This document shows, one piece after another, positions 16,313 through 25,830 of a stretch of DNA of 64,000 bases; the first letter of the stretch is position 1, and every line of letters begins with the position of its first letter. Source of the DNA: CAYNWT01 sp964450955 (lineage in GTDB: Bacteria; Planctomycetota; Planctomycetia; Planctomycetales; Planctomycetaceae); NCBI GenBank assembly GCA_964450955.1, contig CAYVFI010000001.1, positions 1-64,000 on the forward strand, written 5' to 3'. The translations under genes and the position numbers were made by a program. The notes under the pieces are model-generated. The model had not been told where the DNA came from. It ran no database searches and worked only from the letters and a program-made list of their open reading frames with translations.

Positions 16313-19300
16313 TTAGGGCTGGGGAGTGAGCGGCTTCGTTTTCTTCTTGTCAGCAGCTGCGGCTTTTGCCTTCTTCGCTTTTTCAGCGTCGGCCTTCTTC
16401 TTGCGTTCTGCTGCGTCCGCTTTGGACCACGCCGACCTGACTTTGCGGCGTTCGGCTGCCGCTTTGAGGCGGTCTTCGTGTTCTTTCTTCGCAGATGTTG
16501 CGGCAGTTCTGATGCGTTCCAATCGTTCAGGGCTGGCGATGCCTTCGGCCGCCTGCAGAAGATCCCGGTCCAGGCAGACCTGCACGAGGTCCTCAAACAA
16601 CGCCCGAGCTTTCTGTGTTCCTTCAACAGCGGCGGTGTCTGCCAGCAGGTCTCCGTAGCGAACGTAAGACAAGGTTCCGGCTGCATACAGTTCGCGTTGT
16701 CGGTTTAACGCTGCCTCAAACAAGCCGGCTTCTCGCAGAACGTCGATGCCCAGCATTCGTAACGCTTTGTCTTTGCCAATGTCTGCTATTACAGCCTTCA
16801 GCGTTTTCCGGGCCCCTGCTTTGTCTCCGTTTTGTGACTGCCTGTAAGAACAAATCGACAACATCTCGATAGCCATCGCGCGGGGCAGGGCACCGTCCTT
16901 GTACTGTTGGATAATCTCTGTGCTTGCGGCAGTCAGCCATGCCAAATAGTCCTCAAAACGTTCGTGTTCTTTTGGGAAGAGCCTGAGGAACTCGGGTCGT
17001 CGCAGTTTTTGTTCGTATACTACGCGGCCAATTTCGTCCGCCGGCATGCCGGTTCGAAGAATGGCCGAACGCAGGCACTGAATCGCGCGGTCCAGGTTGT
17101 TGGCTTCGGCAAAGATAAGCGCACCCCAGACAGACGGGACGACTCGGGTGGCGATTGGGTCTGAGTCCAGCTTCGCGAAGAAAGGGTCTGATCGTTCGGC
17201 CGCGAGTTGCGGACTGAGCTGCTTGTGACGGAGGTCCAGAACCGCACTCAGTGTGACGTCGCTTTTGACGGGAGTCGCCTCAAACATGCGTTCGACCAGC
17301 TCGAAAAGTTCGTCGCCTTCGAAGACTTCTTTCGCGTCGTCAATCAGCTTTGTGAAGCTGATATTCATGTCGGTTCCGTAGTAGTCGCGATCCGACGCAC
17401 GTGATGCGTAATGCACAAACAGCGCGGCGCCGCGTTTTCGCTGGCCGGACTTAACGCATAGTTTGGCCAACTGCAGCGAAACAGAAGCCTGGTCCAGATT
17501 TAGATTTCGGGACAGGTCTTCAATAATTTCTGCGGCGTTGTCGCCAAGCAGTTCGTGATTGTCTTCCAGCATCGACGTAATCTGAATCGTCTGCACCTTG
17601 CCGGCTCGGCCAGAACGGATCGATTCCAGCAGTGACTTGAACACAGCTTCGTCGCCTTCTTTCGCCCGTCGATTTTTCAGTAATGCCTGGACGATTTCCG
17701 TCAGCCCATCCAGCTCTCCCGGGTTACGGCTGCGTACGATGCGGTTCATTTCTGCAACCGCGAATGGTTCGCTGGCTAGTTTGCTCCAGACAGTTTCCGG
17801 CGGTTTTACTTTCGGGCGGACCCGTGGCGGCATATCCAGCACGGCCACACCGCTGCGAAGTCGGCGGCGTTTGTCCTGTTCGGCCTTCTTCCTGGCCTCT
17901 GCCGCTTTCTTCTTTGCTTCTTCAGCCTTCGCTTGGTCCTCGACTGCCGGTTCCTTCTTGTCCTTCTTCGGATCCGGTTTCTTTGGTGTCGTTGGCCATC
18001 GTAGTGAATTGATTCGAGCCGGACTGCTGAAGCTATTGTAAGGACTCGCCTCAATGGCAGGGTACGAACGCCACAGCCCCCGCAGAATATCGGCGGCTTC
18101 GTCCGTCTTCCCGTCGTCAAACGCTTTTTTCAGGTCCCTGACCGTCTTCGGTTTCGTGGACGGTTTGGCCGCAGTCGCACTTTGCAACGCCGCTGCCGTT
18201 CGAGCCATAACAGCGGTGGCGGGCACTACGCGAGCAGCTTTGACGACAGCCGCTCCGCCGCCAGCAGGAGCGGCTGGATTCATCCGGATGGCTGGGGTTG
18301 TTGATATTGCCGGAACCGCAGTCTGGGCTTTGCCCGGTTTCTTTGGTGTGGCGGGTTCTACCTTCGCTTTGCCCCTGGCTGGTGAAGTCTTCGCAGTCGC
18401 CTCGCGTTTGGCTTTCTCGACTGCGAACCGCGCGATGTCCAGATCGTCGTTGGTTCTCCAGTTCTCCAGACCATTCACCGGGTGCCCGACGGCGAACCAT
18501 TGATCGCCGAGTCGCCGCTGCATGCTGGTGAGTCGCGATTGCTGCGACTTCGCCTTACGTTTCGCGTCCGCCGCATCTTTGGGCGTTTCCTGTTTACGGC
18601 GTGCTTCGTCCAACAACCGCTGGTCGATTGCCAGAACATTCATGGTGCGGCCGGCCCGTTGTTCCCACGACCGGTATGCTCGGGGATACTTCGTCTGTTT
18701 CGGGTGCAAGGCCCAGGCGGCTTCGTATTCGTTTCTGATCGCTGTTTCGTCGTTCAGGGTCCGTAGGAACGCCAGTCGCTTGTCGGTTTCTTCGACAGAC
18801 TTCTTCTTAGTGGTTCCGACCGTCATCGTCTTCGCGAGGAACCTCTCCGGTGCCAGCGGAAACAATTCTCGTTGGACTCGCTCCCAGGTGTAGCGTTCGT
18901 AGTAGTCGGTAATTTTGCGTTTGGGATCGTACAGCTTCAGCGCCAGTTCGATGGCTTCGTCTGCCTTACCGATTTCCTTCAGCAGCAGGATTTTTACTCC
19001 GAGAGCGCGGTTTGCGACTTCGGGGTTTGATGCTTTGACTTCTTCCGTATTGAATTGCTCAAGAACGCGCATCGCGCAATCAGCGTTGGCTCTGTTCTGC
19101 ACGATTGCAGGTGGGGTCGTGTTCGGGTTCACGTAGCGGCCGGGCAGTTTCATTGTGATGTAGGACAGGTAGTTATCCTTCATTGCTGCCGGGATGCCTT
19201 CGCCAACGCCTTCGACAATGACGTCCTGAATTTCCTTGTCCAGGGGTTGTTTGTGTTCAAATGGAACCACAGCCAAAGGGCCGGCGACCATCTTCTGATC

Positions 19301-22300
19301 TGTATTGTCCATCACGCGGGTCAGCGCGTCGGTGAAAATTGACCTGGGGAATATTTCCGCTGCTTGTTCGAATGTAAATCGGTAGTAGTCGAGCCCGATT
19401 TTAAGTTCGTCCAGTTTTGCCAGCAGGTCTTCGTCAGACAAAGATTCGTCCTTTAGCTGGCTCACCAGCCACAGATAGGTCAGTCCGTTGCGATCGTCAT
19501 CCTTGTAGGACGACAACGCAAACCTGGCCAGTGAGTTGAACTCGGCCGGAGGCAACAGACCCTTGAACGCCTTCAACAGCGTGATGCCCGGATCGCCAAA
19601 CACGGGACCTGTTGCAGCTGTTGAGTTTTGTAGCCGACCCCGTGCCAGTTGCAGCGCCAGGCCTTTATCGCCCAGTGTCAGAGCCAACTGACTGAGAATG
19701 AAGACGTCTGAGGCCCATTGTTGCCGATACGTCGGAGCGCCACCTGTGTACACGTAGTTGATGGTCTGGCCCAGCGCCGAACCTGTAATTTGACGCGTGT
19801 CAATACGTCGCAAAACCTTCAATGCGGCGGCCTTGTCGCCGGACATCCAATGCGGCAACAGACGCTGCCACATTTCTTTGGGAGCCAACTTGCTGGTGCC
19901 GTCGAGCGCCGTTGTCGGGGTGTTACCCAACGCCAACGCGAACCGGTTCCTGGTGGCTTCGTCGGCGTTGCTGGTTTGCAGGAATTTTCTGGCCGCGGCG
20001 ATTTCACCCCGGTCAAGGCGTTCCTTCGTAAGCTTTGCGATTAACTGATCGTCTTCTGCAAAGCGTTGAGTCAGCAGCAGGTCCACTCGCTGCAGAATCT
20101 CCAGTCGGTCGAACGCAAAACACAACCGACGAAGCGCTTCAGACCGTCGCGCGATCTGCGGGGCCTCGGACAGAATCTTTGCTGATCGGCCCTCGGCCTT
20201 TTTGTCCTCAAGAAGCTGTAGGCCAGTCTTAAGCAGCGATTCTTCTGCGGCCAGGAATTCATCGATCGAATCATCCGGCATGGTAACCAGCACACCGCGC
20301 ACAAGTTGTTCGGCGTACTTGTCGTACGCGTCCTGGTTCCGAGCCCAATAGTAGCCCGTGTTTTCTTCTTCCTCTTCCATCGTCGTGAGCGGAGTCTGCG
20401 CCAGCAGCAGGTCAAACCCGCGCTGGTAGAACTTCGCTGCGACTTCGTCTTTGCCACGCTGTTCGTTCAGCTTTCCGACTCTCGCGATTAGCGCGACATC
20501 TGATGGGTTTGTTCTGAGCAGCCGATCGTAGCGATCAAGCGATTCCTGTTTACGGCCGGCTTTTTCGAAAATCTTCGCGACGCTGCGTTCATAACCGCGT
20601 TCGTCTGCGTGATTACGAGCCATGTTAAAGGTGCGTTCGGCGCTGCCAACGTCGCCATCGTCCAGAAACGCCTGGCCGAGATCCAGGAACACCTGCGGCG
20701 GCATGAGTTCTCCCAGACCGATAAGACGTCGTCCGAACGCGAAGAACGGTTTGTTGCCTGCGTTGGTTGGTCCGCGTGTGCTTGAACTGTAGAACACGCC
20801 ACCGCGTATTCGCGAAGACAGGTCCATGCACTCACGCAGGATGGACTGCCGTCGTGTTCCGGAAACAGCAAGCGAATTCTCAAGCGCGCGAATCTGACCG
20901 GACTTGTCGTTGACTTCTTCAGACAAATCGGCCAGTAGTTGGTAGAGGTAGTTTTTGTCGTCTCGAGCCGCAAGGCGTTCCAGTGTGATTCGTCTGGCCC
21001 ATTGCAGCACACCGCGAGGTGCTTCCATGTTTAGCAGACCATCAATGGCGATGGTGAAAAGGTCATCTTTGTCGGCCGTTTCAGCGAGATACTGAAACAT
21101 CCCGACGGCTCGGTCTGTCTGGCCGAGGTCTTTCAACAGGTTGGCCAGCAGCAAGTACGATTCAATCCGGTCGGGGTAGGTCGCGATGCCTTTCCGATAG
21201 GCATCAGCTGCTTCCTTTTTCATTCCGACCAACGACAGGACGCCCGCTTCAAACTCGCCACCAATATTATCTGTGCTGCCTTCAGCGTCGCGCAGTTTCA
21301 TGAGCACTTCGCGAGCTTCTTTAGCCTTCCCGCGTTCCAGCATGCTAAGCGCAAGTTGCCTAAGGTAGTCGGTTTCGCCTTCCGGGTCGGTCGTGATGAG
21401 TTGCTGGATGACCTTTTCGTAGTTCCAGTAATCGTTGCAGACCTGGTAGATACGGGCCTTTTCCTGGAGCCGTTCGACTTCCTGTTTGCCGGCTTGTGTC
21501 ATGTATTCTTCGAGAACCTCAGAGGCCGCGACCGAATCGTTTACGCGACTGTAGATTCGAGTCAGCAACCCGGCTTCGCGATCGTCGGCTTTTCCATCCA
21601 TCAGCTTCACTTCAAGATCGACGGCAATATCACCCAGTGTTCCCAACCGGCTGGCAACCGTCATCAGACGATCTTCGACGTATCGTCGTCGCGAAACAGA
21701 TTTGGTTTGTTTCCAAAGTGACAGCCACTGATCCAGTGCCTTTTCTTCTTCGCCCGTTTCGCTGTAGAGCCACGCGAGCCGCATTTCCAGGTCAGTCGCT
21801 ACCTCATCTCGGTTGGCCCGGATCCCTTCGATGACTTCGACGGACTTGTCCTGCCGTCCGACGCGTTCGAAGGCAGCGGCCAGTTCGAACCGAACGACAT
21901 CGCCCGCTTGCGCTAAATTGTTGAGTCGATTTAGTGTGCCCTCTGATTGGTCCAGCTTGCCCCGCGTTTGCTGCAGGTCGGCCAGGTACAGCAGGCCTTC
22001 GCCCGCGTCGGCTTTCAATTCGACCATGCGTTCGATTGTCGAGGTCGCGAGATCGTCCAATCCCAGTTCGCCCAGCGACTGCGCTGCGAGAAGAAGCAAA
22101 GAACCTTTCTCAAGTCCGGCGACGTATCCGGTCCAAAGTGCCTTGGCGTCCTTGTCTTTTCCCTGTTCCAACAGAATTCGAGTCAGCCCACCGCGCCAAA
22201 TGAGTTGGTTTGGTTCGGCTTCAATTAGCTTTCGGTACGACTGCATCATCGCGTCAGTGCGACCGGCTTCACCTTCCATCTCAAGCAACTCGCGCCGCAT

Positions 22301-23350
22301 TTCGACAGTGAATGTCCCTTCTTCACCGGCGCTTTCTTTGAACAGTTTGATGGCGTCGTCGTAGCGCTCCAGTTCTCGAAGCAGGCTAATCCAGACTGTT
22401 CGCATCTCGTCGGTCAGAGTTTGGTTCTGGTCTTTATCACGCTTGACGAATTCCGCTACCAAAGCCTCAAGGCCCTTCTTTTCTTCTTTGATGCGATACG
22501 ATTCGACCAACAAAGCCAGCGCGTATCGTCGGTCGCGCTTGATCTTTGCAGACTCAACCGCTTCCCAGCCGGCTTCCAATGCCTTCTTTCTATCCTTCGC
22601 GCGGATGGCCCATTCGCAGACTCGGCTGGCTGAACGGAATCGGTCCGTTTCCTTGCCCTGAATCCTGAACAGCTTTACGGCTTCCTTGTATTTGTTTTGA
22701 ACCGCCAGCACATTTGCGGCTCGATTTCGGAAGCTTGCGTCTTCTGATTTCTCAGCCAATTCAATCAGTGCCCTGGCATCCTTCTTGCCGTCGCCCAGCA
22801 AGCCCATTAACGCCAGACGCAGTCGTACTTCCTGTTGCTGCGTGTCGGACAGTTTTTTCTCGTCAACAAGCTTCTCGTAAGCACCACGCGCTTCGTCAAC
22901 TTTTCCCAACGCGTCAAACAAGCCAGCCTGCCACAAACGGAGATCAACCCGCGCGGTAGACAATGCCTTATCTTCCAACAGCCCTTCAATCAGGCGACTC
23001 GCTCGGCGCAGGTCGCCGGTTCGTGCAGAGACATGACCTTCAATTTCCGTCAGAACACGTAATCGTGGGCTCGTCGCAGTCTTACGAGTTCGGTCAAGCC
23101 AGGACAGCAATGGTTCGACACTGCCGAACTCGATGATAGCTGCCCGGAAAAGGGTCTCGACATCAGCCGATTCGATAGCGCGGTCGTCGGCCAGTTTGAC
23201 GGTCTGTTGAAGTGCTGCGGACACCTTCGCCGGGAGTTCGGCCTTCGTGGCCTGCTTCTTCTGCCAATTGCCGAGGCACAGGCACGGAATCAGCAGAAGC
23301 ATCAGAAATGACGCTTGGATTACTGTCAGGTTGGGCGATCGTTTGCTCAT
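16313..23350 (-). CDS. Giant TPR-repeat protein (2345 residues), last gene of the MoxR operon
   Basis: Starts with an uncleaved or signal-type hydrophobic segment (FLMLLLIPCLCLGNW) and then consists almost entirely of helical tetratricopeptide-like repeats with recurring pairs such as ALDQWLSLW, AVGMFQYLAETADKDDLF and RTFNMARNHADERG. Two low-complexity zones rich in Lys, Ala and Pro interrupt it (about residues 1620-1720 and 1790-1880), and the C-terminus is a Lys/Ala-rich coiled tail. It overlaps the VWA gene by 4 bases (ATGA), so translation is coupled. It is probably a periplasmic or secreted scaffold. I know of no characterised homologue; similar huge TPR proteins end MoxR/VWA operons in planctomycetes. 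Confidence 0.88.
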   Translation of the reverse strand: MSKRSPNLTVIQASFLMLLLIPCLCLGNWQKKQATKAELPAKVSAALQQTVKLADDRAIESADVETLFRAAIIEFGSVEPLLSWLDRTRKTATSPRLRVLTEIEGHVSARTGDLRRASRLIEGLLEDKALSTARVDLRLWQAGLFDALGKVDEARGAYEKLVDEKKLSDTQQQEVRLRLALMGLLGDGKKDARALIELAEKSEDASFRNRAANVLAVQNKYKEAVKLFRIQGKETDRFRSASRVCEWAIRAKDRKKALEAGWEAVESAKIKRDRRYALALLVESYRIKEEKKGLEALVAEFVKRDKDQNQTLTDEMRTVWISLLRELERYDDAIKLFKESAGEEGTFTVEMRRELLEMEGEAGRTDAMMQSYRKLIEAEPNQLIWRGGLTRILLEQGKDKDAKALWTGYVAGLEKGSLLLLAAQSLGELGLDDLATSTIERMVELKADAGEGLLYLADLQQTRGKLDQSEGTLNRLNNLAQAGDVVRFELAAAFERVGRQDKSVEVIEGIRANRDEVATDLEMRLAWLYSETGEEEKALDQWLSLWKQTKSVSRRRYVEDRLMTVASRLGTLGDIAVDLEVKLMDGKADDREAGLLTRIYSRVNDSVAASEVLEEYMTQAGKQEVERLQEKARIYQVCNDYWNYEKVIQQLITTDPEGETDYLRQLALSMLERGKAKEAREVLMKLRDAEGSTDNIGGEFEAGVLSLVGMKKEAADAYRKGIATYPDRIESYLLLANLLKDLGQTDRAVGMFQYLAETADKDDLFTIAIDGLLNMEAPRGVLQWARRITLERLAARDDKNYLYQLLADLSEEVNDKSGQIRALENSLAVSGTRRQSILRECMDLSSRIRGGVFYSSSTRGPTNAGNKPFFAFGRRLIGLGELMPPQVFLDLGQAFLDDGDVGSAERTFNMARNHADERGYERSVAKIFEKAGRKQESLDRYDRLLRTNPSDVALIARVGKLNEQRGKDEVAAKFYQRGFDLLLAQTPLTTMEEEEENTGYYWARNQDAYDKYAEQLVRGVLVTMPDDSIDEFLAAEESLLKTGLQLLEDKKAEGRSAKILSEAPQIARRSEALRRLCFAFDRLEILQRVDLLLTQRFAEDDQLIAKLTKERLDRGEIAAARKFLQTSNADEATRNRFALALGNTPTTALDGTSKLAPKEMWQRLLPHWMSGDKAAALKVLRRIDTRQITGSALGQTINYVYTGGAPTYRQQWASDVFILSQLALTLGDKGLALQLARGRLQNSTAATGPVFGDPGITLLKAFKGLLPPAEFNSLARFALSSYKDDDRNGLTYLWLVSQLKDESLSDEDLLAKLDELKIGLDYYRFTFEQAAEIFPRSIFTDALTRVMDNTDQKMVAGPLAVVPFEHKQPLDKEIQDVIVEGVGEGIPAAMKDNYLSYITMKLPGRYVNPNTTPPAIVQNRANADCAMRVLEQFNTEEVKASNPEVANRALGVKILLLKEIGKADEAIELALKLYDPKRKITDYYERYTWERVQRELFPLAPERFLAKTMTVGTTKKKSVEETDKRLAFLRTLNDETAIRNEYEAAWALHPKQTKYPRAYRSWEQRAGRTMNVLAIDQRLLDEARRKQETPKDAADAKRKAKSQQSRLTSMQRRLGDQWFAVGHPVNGLENWRTNDDLDIARFAVEKAKREATAKTSPARGKAKVEPATPKKPGKAQTAVPAISTTPAIRMNPAAPAGGGAAVVKAARVVPATAVMARTAAALQSATAAKPSTKPKTVRDLKKAFDDGKTDEAADILRGLWRSYPAIEASPYNSFSSPARINSLRWPTTPKKPDPKKDKKEPAVEDQAKAEEAKKKAAEARKKAEQDKRRRLRSGVAVLDMPPRVRPKVKPPETVWSKLASEPFAVAEMNRIVRSRNPGELDGLTEIVQALLKNRRAKEGDEAVFKSLLESIRSGRAGKVQTIQITSMLEDNHELLGDNAAEIIEDLSRNLNLDQASVSLQLAKLCVKSGQRKRGAALFVHYASRASDRDYYGTDMNISFTKLIDDAKEVFEGDELFELVERMFEATPVKSDVTLSAVLDLRHKQLSPQLAAERSDPFFAKLDSDPIATRVVPSVWGALIFAEANNLDRAIQCLRSAILRTGMPADEIGRVVYEQKLRRPEFLRLFPKEHERFEDYLAWLTAASTEIIQQYKDGALPRAMAIEMLSICSYRQSQNGDKAGARKTLKAVIADIGKDKALRMLGIDVLREAGLFEAALNRQRELYAAGTLSYVRYGDLLADTAAVEGTQKARALFEDLVQVCLDRDLLQAAEGIASPERLERIRTAATSAKKEHEDRLKAAAERRKVRSAWSKADAAERKKKADAEKAKKAKAAAADKKKTKPLTPQP

Positions 23351-25830
23351 AGTCCACTTGCCTGCGGTTTGCGTCGCCAGATCAGTTCACACAAGAACAC
23401 AATTAACGCTGCGGCGAACAGCCACGACGCCAGCGGTCGTAGTCGCTTGCCACCAGGTTCAACACTGGTTGACCAGTCAGCGTTCAGAGTCAGAATACGA
23501 CCGTCTGCTGACTGAGCCAACGCCTCCAGATCAAGGGCGTTCCCCGGATCCACACTGTTTTCTTTCACGACCGGTGAATTTGCAACCAGCGGTTCAGCGC
23601 GAGTTGGTGTCGAAGAAGCTCCCGCCATGATTCGCAAAGAGTCTCCGATGGGGGCGTTGGGCGTGCGAGCCACAAAACGGTCTGGACTGCGAGCGACAAA
23701 CGTTAGGTCGACGCTGTCCGATTCACCCAACAACTTCGCGACCGGGACCGGGTCGTCCGAGGTTCCTGTTCGCGGCCGTTGTCGGATTGCATGCAGAACC
23801 GTTTCGGCTCCATCGAATGCAATTTCGAACCGGAAAGGATCTCGTGTATCGGCAGCCGAACGTTCCATGATGCGAGCCAACGCCTCGCCATAGTCTTTCC
23901 AGTCACGCCACGGTTTGGTTCCTTCACCCACTGGTTCGGTGGCCAGTGTCGTGACGCGGCCAAGCCCGTATCGCCAGGTTGCCAGAACCGGATGGTTGCC
24001 TTCGACCGTTTCCAACAGCACTTCGCTGCCAGCACGCGGTTTCGTTTCGACGTACCCGGCGAGAACCGGAACGGACGATGTATCGACCGTTCCCCACCAC
24101 CCCGATCCACCCCGCGCGCGGACGGTGTGAACGCCGGGACGGTAGGACGGAAGTTTGGCGGTGGATGGTTGCTTCAGCAGGATTTCGGGAAGATTGAACC
24201 GGTTTGGGACGTTGTAGAATCGGCCTTTGCCCCAGTTGGAAATGTTGACCAGAAACTCACTGTGGTATCCGCCGCCGCAAAGGACGGTGGAGACGTTGAT
24301 GCCTTCGCCGGCCATTCGCCGCATCAGTGATTCGAAGTCGCCCGCTTCCACGCCGCCGTCGGTCAGGACCAGGACATGCTTGTATCGCGTGTCAATGTTT
24401 TGCAGTCCGTAGAAAGCTTCTTCCAGAGCGGGCAGGATGACGGTTCCACCGCCCGCGTCCATTCGGTTCAACGCGCGTTGGAGTTCGATTTGGTTTGAGG
24501 CTGGCTGCAGCGGTGCGGCCCAGCGTTTGGCTCCGAAGAATTCCACGATGCCGACTTTGTCATGTGGCATGAGACGCCGCATGGCCAACCGCGACACTTC
24601 TTTTGCAAGCTGAACACGCACGCCGCTCATCGAACCCGACGTGTCGATGACGATTACTAACGACGTGGACGGATCGCGTTTTTCTTCTTTCTGAACCAGT
24701 TCGACCGGAAGCATGGTTTCGACTGGATGATCGTGCCATCCGCCAGAGCCAAACCCAGAACGTCCGCCGCTCATGACCATTCCCAGCCCTTCGTTGGCGA
24801 CCGCGTTAACCAGTTCGCGTTCGGCTTCGGCCGGAACCGTTTCCGCGGCAAGGTCGTCCAGAACAACCAGGTCTGCGGTGGCCAGAGCCTTGCCGTAAGA
24901 GTTTGCGTCGGCCGGATCAGGAGTTGTGATTTTGAAACCCGGGCCAAGGACCTTCGATAGTTGTTGGCTGGCGTTTTGTTGAATATCACCAAGGTAGACG
25001 ACATCGACGGGTTGCTTGATGGGCAAAGTCACGGGTAGTGAATTCTCTTTGCCGTCGATCTCGACAACAACTTCCGCGTTCAGGAAACCGGCTTCCTGCG
25101 GTTCGTATTCCAGGGCAACCGATTCACGCTGGTTGCCGGTGTACTTCGCTGTCGCCAGGACGTCGTCGCCGGTTCGCAAAGTCACCGTGCCGGCGCCGCT
25201 TCCGCCGCGGGCAACGATGGTTGTTTGAAGCCTGGCGGTTGATCCGACCCGCAGTTCACCCAGCCAGTTCAATGCGACCGGCGTCGCGCTGGTTGAGGTG
25301 CTTGTGAGCGGGACGATGTCAATTGGGATGCCTCGGCTTCGCAGACCACTGATTGCTCGAGCGTCATCCGGCCGCGTTCCCAGACCATCGGATGCAATCA
25401 TCACAGAACCGTTGCCGGTCCGCGGGATCAATCCCGCTGCGTAGGCGATGGCGCCGGAAAGTGGGCTGGAACCTTCGGCTGTCGGATTGATTTGCGTGGT
25501 TGATGCGAACGGTCCATTCGTGGACGGTGCGTTTGAACCGGCCAGGACCAGGTGCGTTCGGCCTTCGCTGTTCTTTGCGGCGGTGGAAGCTTTTTGAATG
25601 GCTTTCGTAATCGCTTCTGAATCGACACTTTCGCTGGTGTCGACGACGACGACGTTTTCGAACATGGCGTCGTCACTGGCAAGATGCGGACGCGACATGG
25701 CCGCGGCCAGCAGAATGAAGGCTAACGAACGCAGAATGTTTTGCAGCTTGTTATTGCCTCGCAGCGGGCCGACCCACGGCAGCAGAGCCAGCAACGATAG
25801 TAGCCACCAGGCGGGTGCTGAGAAGATCAT
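23347..25830 (-). CDS. VWA-domain membrane protein (BatB/glutamine-amidotransferase-like class)
   Basis: 827 residues from the ATG at 25830, which overlaps the previous stop in ATGA; an upstream in-frame start would lie deep in the neighbour. Two hydrophobic segments near the N-terminus (LLSLLALLPWVGPL and SLAFILLAAAM) and one at the C-terminus (WLFAAALIVFLCELIW) frame a large periplasmic part. A first VWA-like region shows VVVDTSESVDSEA. A second, complete MIDAS is seen in VIVIDTSGSMSG (about residue 395) with a later VLTDGGVEAGDF. The last third resembles a type 1 glutamine-amidotransferase-like fold (WRYGLGRVTTLATEP). Probably acts with the MoxR ATPase and the DUF58 protein. Confidence 0.9.
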   Translation of the reverse strand: MIFSAPAWWLLSLLALLPWVGPLRGNNKLQNILRSLAFILLAAAMSRPHLASDDAMFENVVVVDTSESVDSEAITKAIQKASTAAKNSEGRTHLVLAGSNAPSTNGPFASTTQINPTAEGSSPLSGAIAYAAGLIPRTGNGSVMIASDGLGTRPDDARAISGLRSRGIPIDIVPLTSTSTSATPVALNWLGELRVGSTARLQTTIVARGGSGAGTVTLRTGDDVLATAKYTGNQRESVALEYEPQEAGFLNAEVVVEIDGKENSLPVTLPIKQPVDVVYLGDIQQNASQQLSKVLGPGFKITTPDPADANSYGKALATADLVVLDDLAAETVPAEAERELVNAVANEGLGMVMSGGRSGFGSGGWHDHPVETMLPVELVQKEEKRDPSTSLVIVIDTSGSMSGVRVQLAKEVSRLAMRRLMPHDKVGIVEFFGAKRWAAPLQPASNQIELQRALNRMDAGGGTVILPALEEAFYGLQNIDTRYKHVLVLTDGGVEAGDFESLMRRMAGEGINVSTVLCGGGYHSEFLVNISNWGKGRFYNVPNRFNLPEILLKQPSTAKLPSYRPGVHTVRARGGSGWWGTVDTSSVPVLAGYVETKPRAGSEVLLETVEGNHPVLATWRYGLGRVTTLATEPVGEGTKPWRDWKDYGEALARIMERSAADTRDPFRFEIAFDGAETVLHAIRQRPRTGTSDDPVPVAKLLGESDSVDLTFVARSPDRFVARTPNAPIGDSLRIMAGASSTPTRAEPLVANSPVVKENSVDPGNALDLEALAQSADGRILTLNADWSTSVEPGGKRLRPLASWLFAAALIVFLCELIWRRKPQASGL

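Noticed and set aside
16313..23350. Adenylation, kinase or other enzymatic domain in the giant protein
   Set aside because: No nucleotide-binding or catalytic motif could be found; the whole length is helical repeats and biased linkers.
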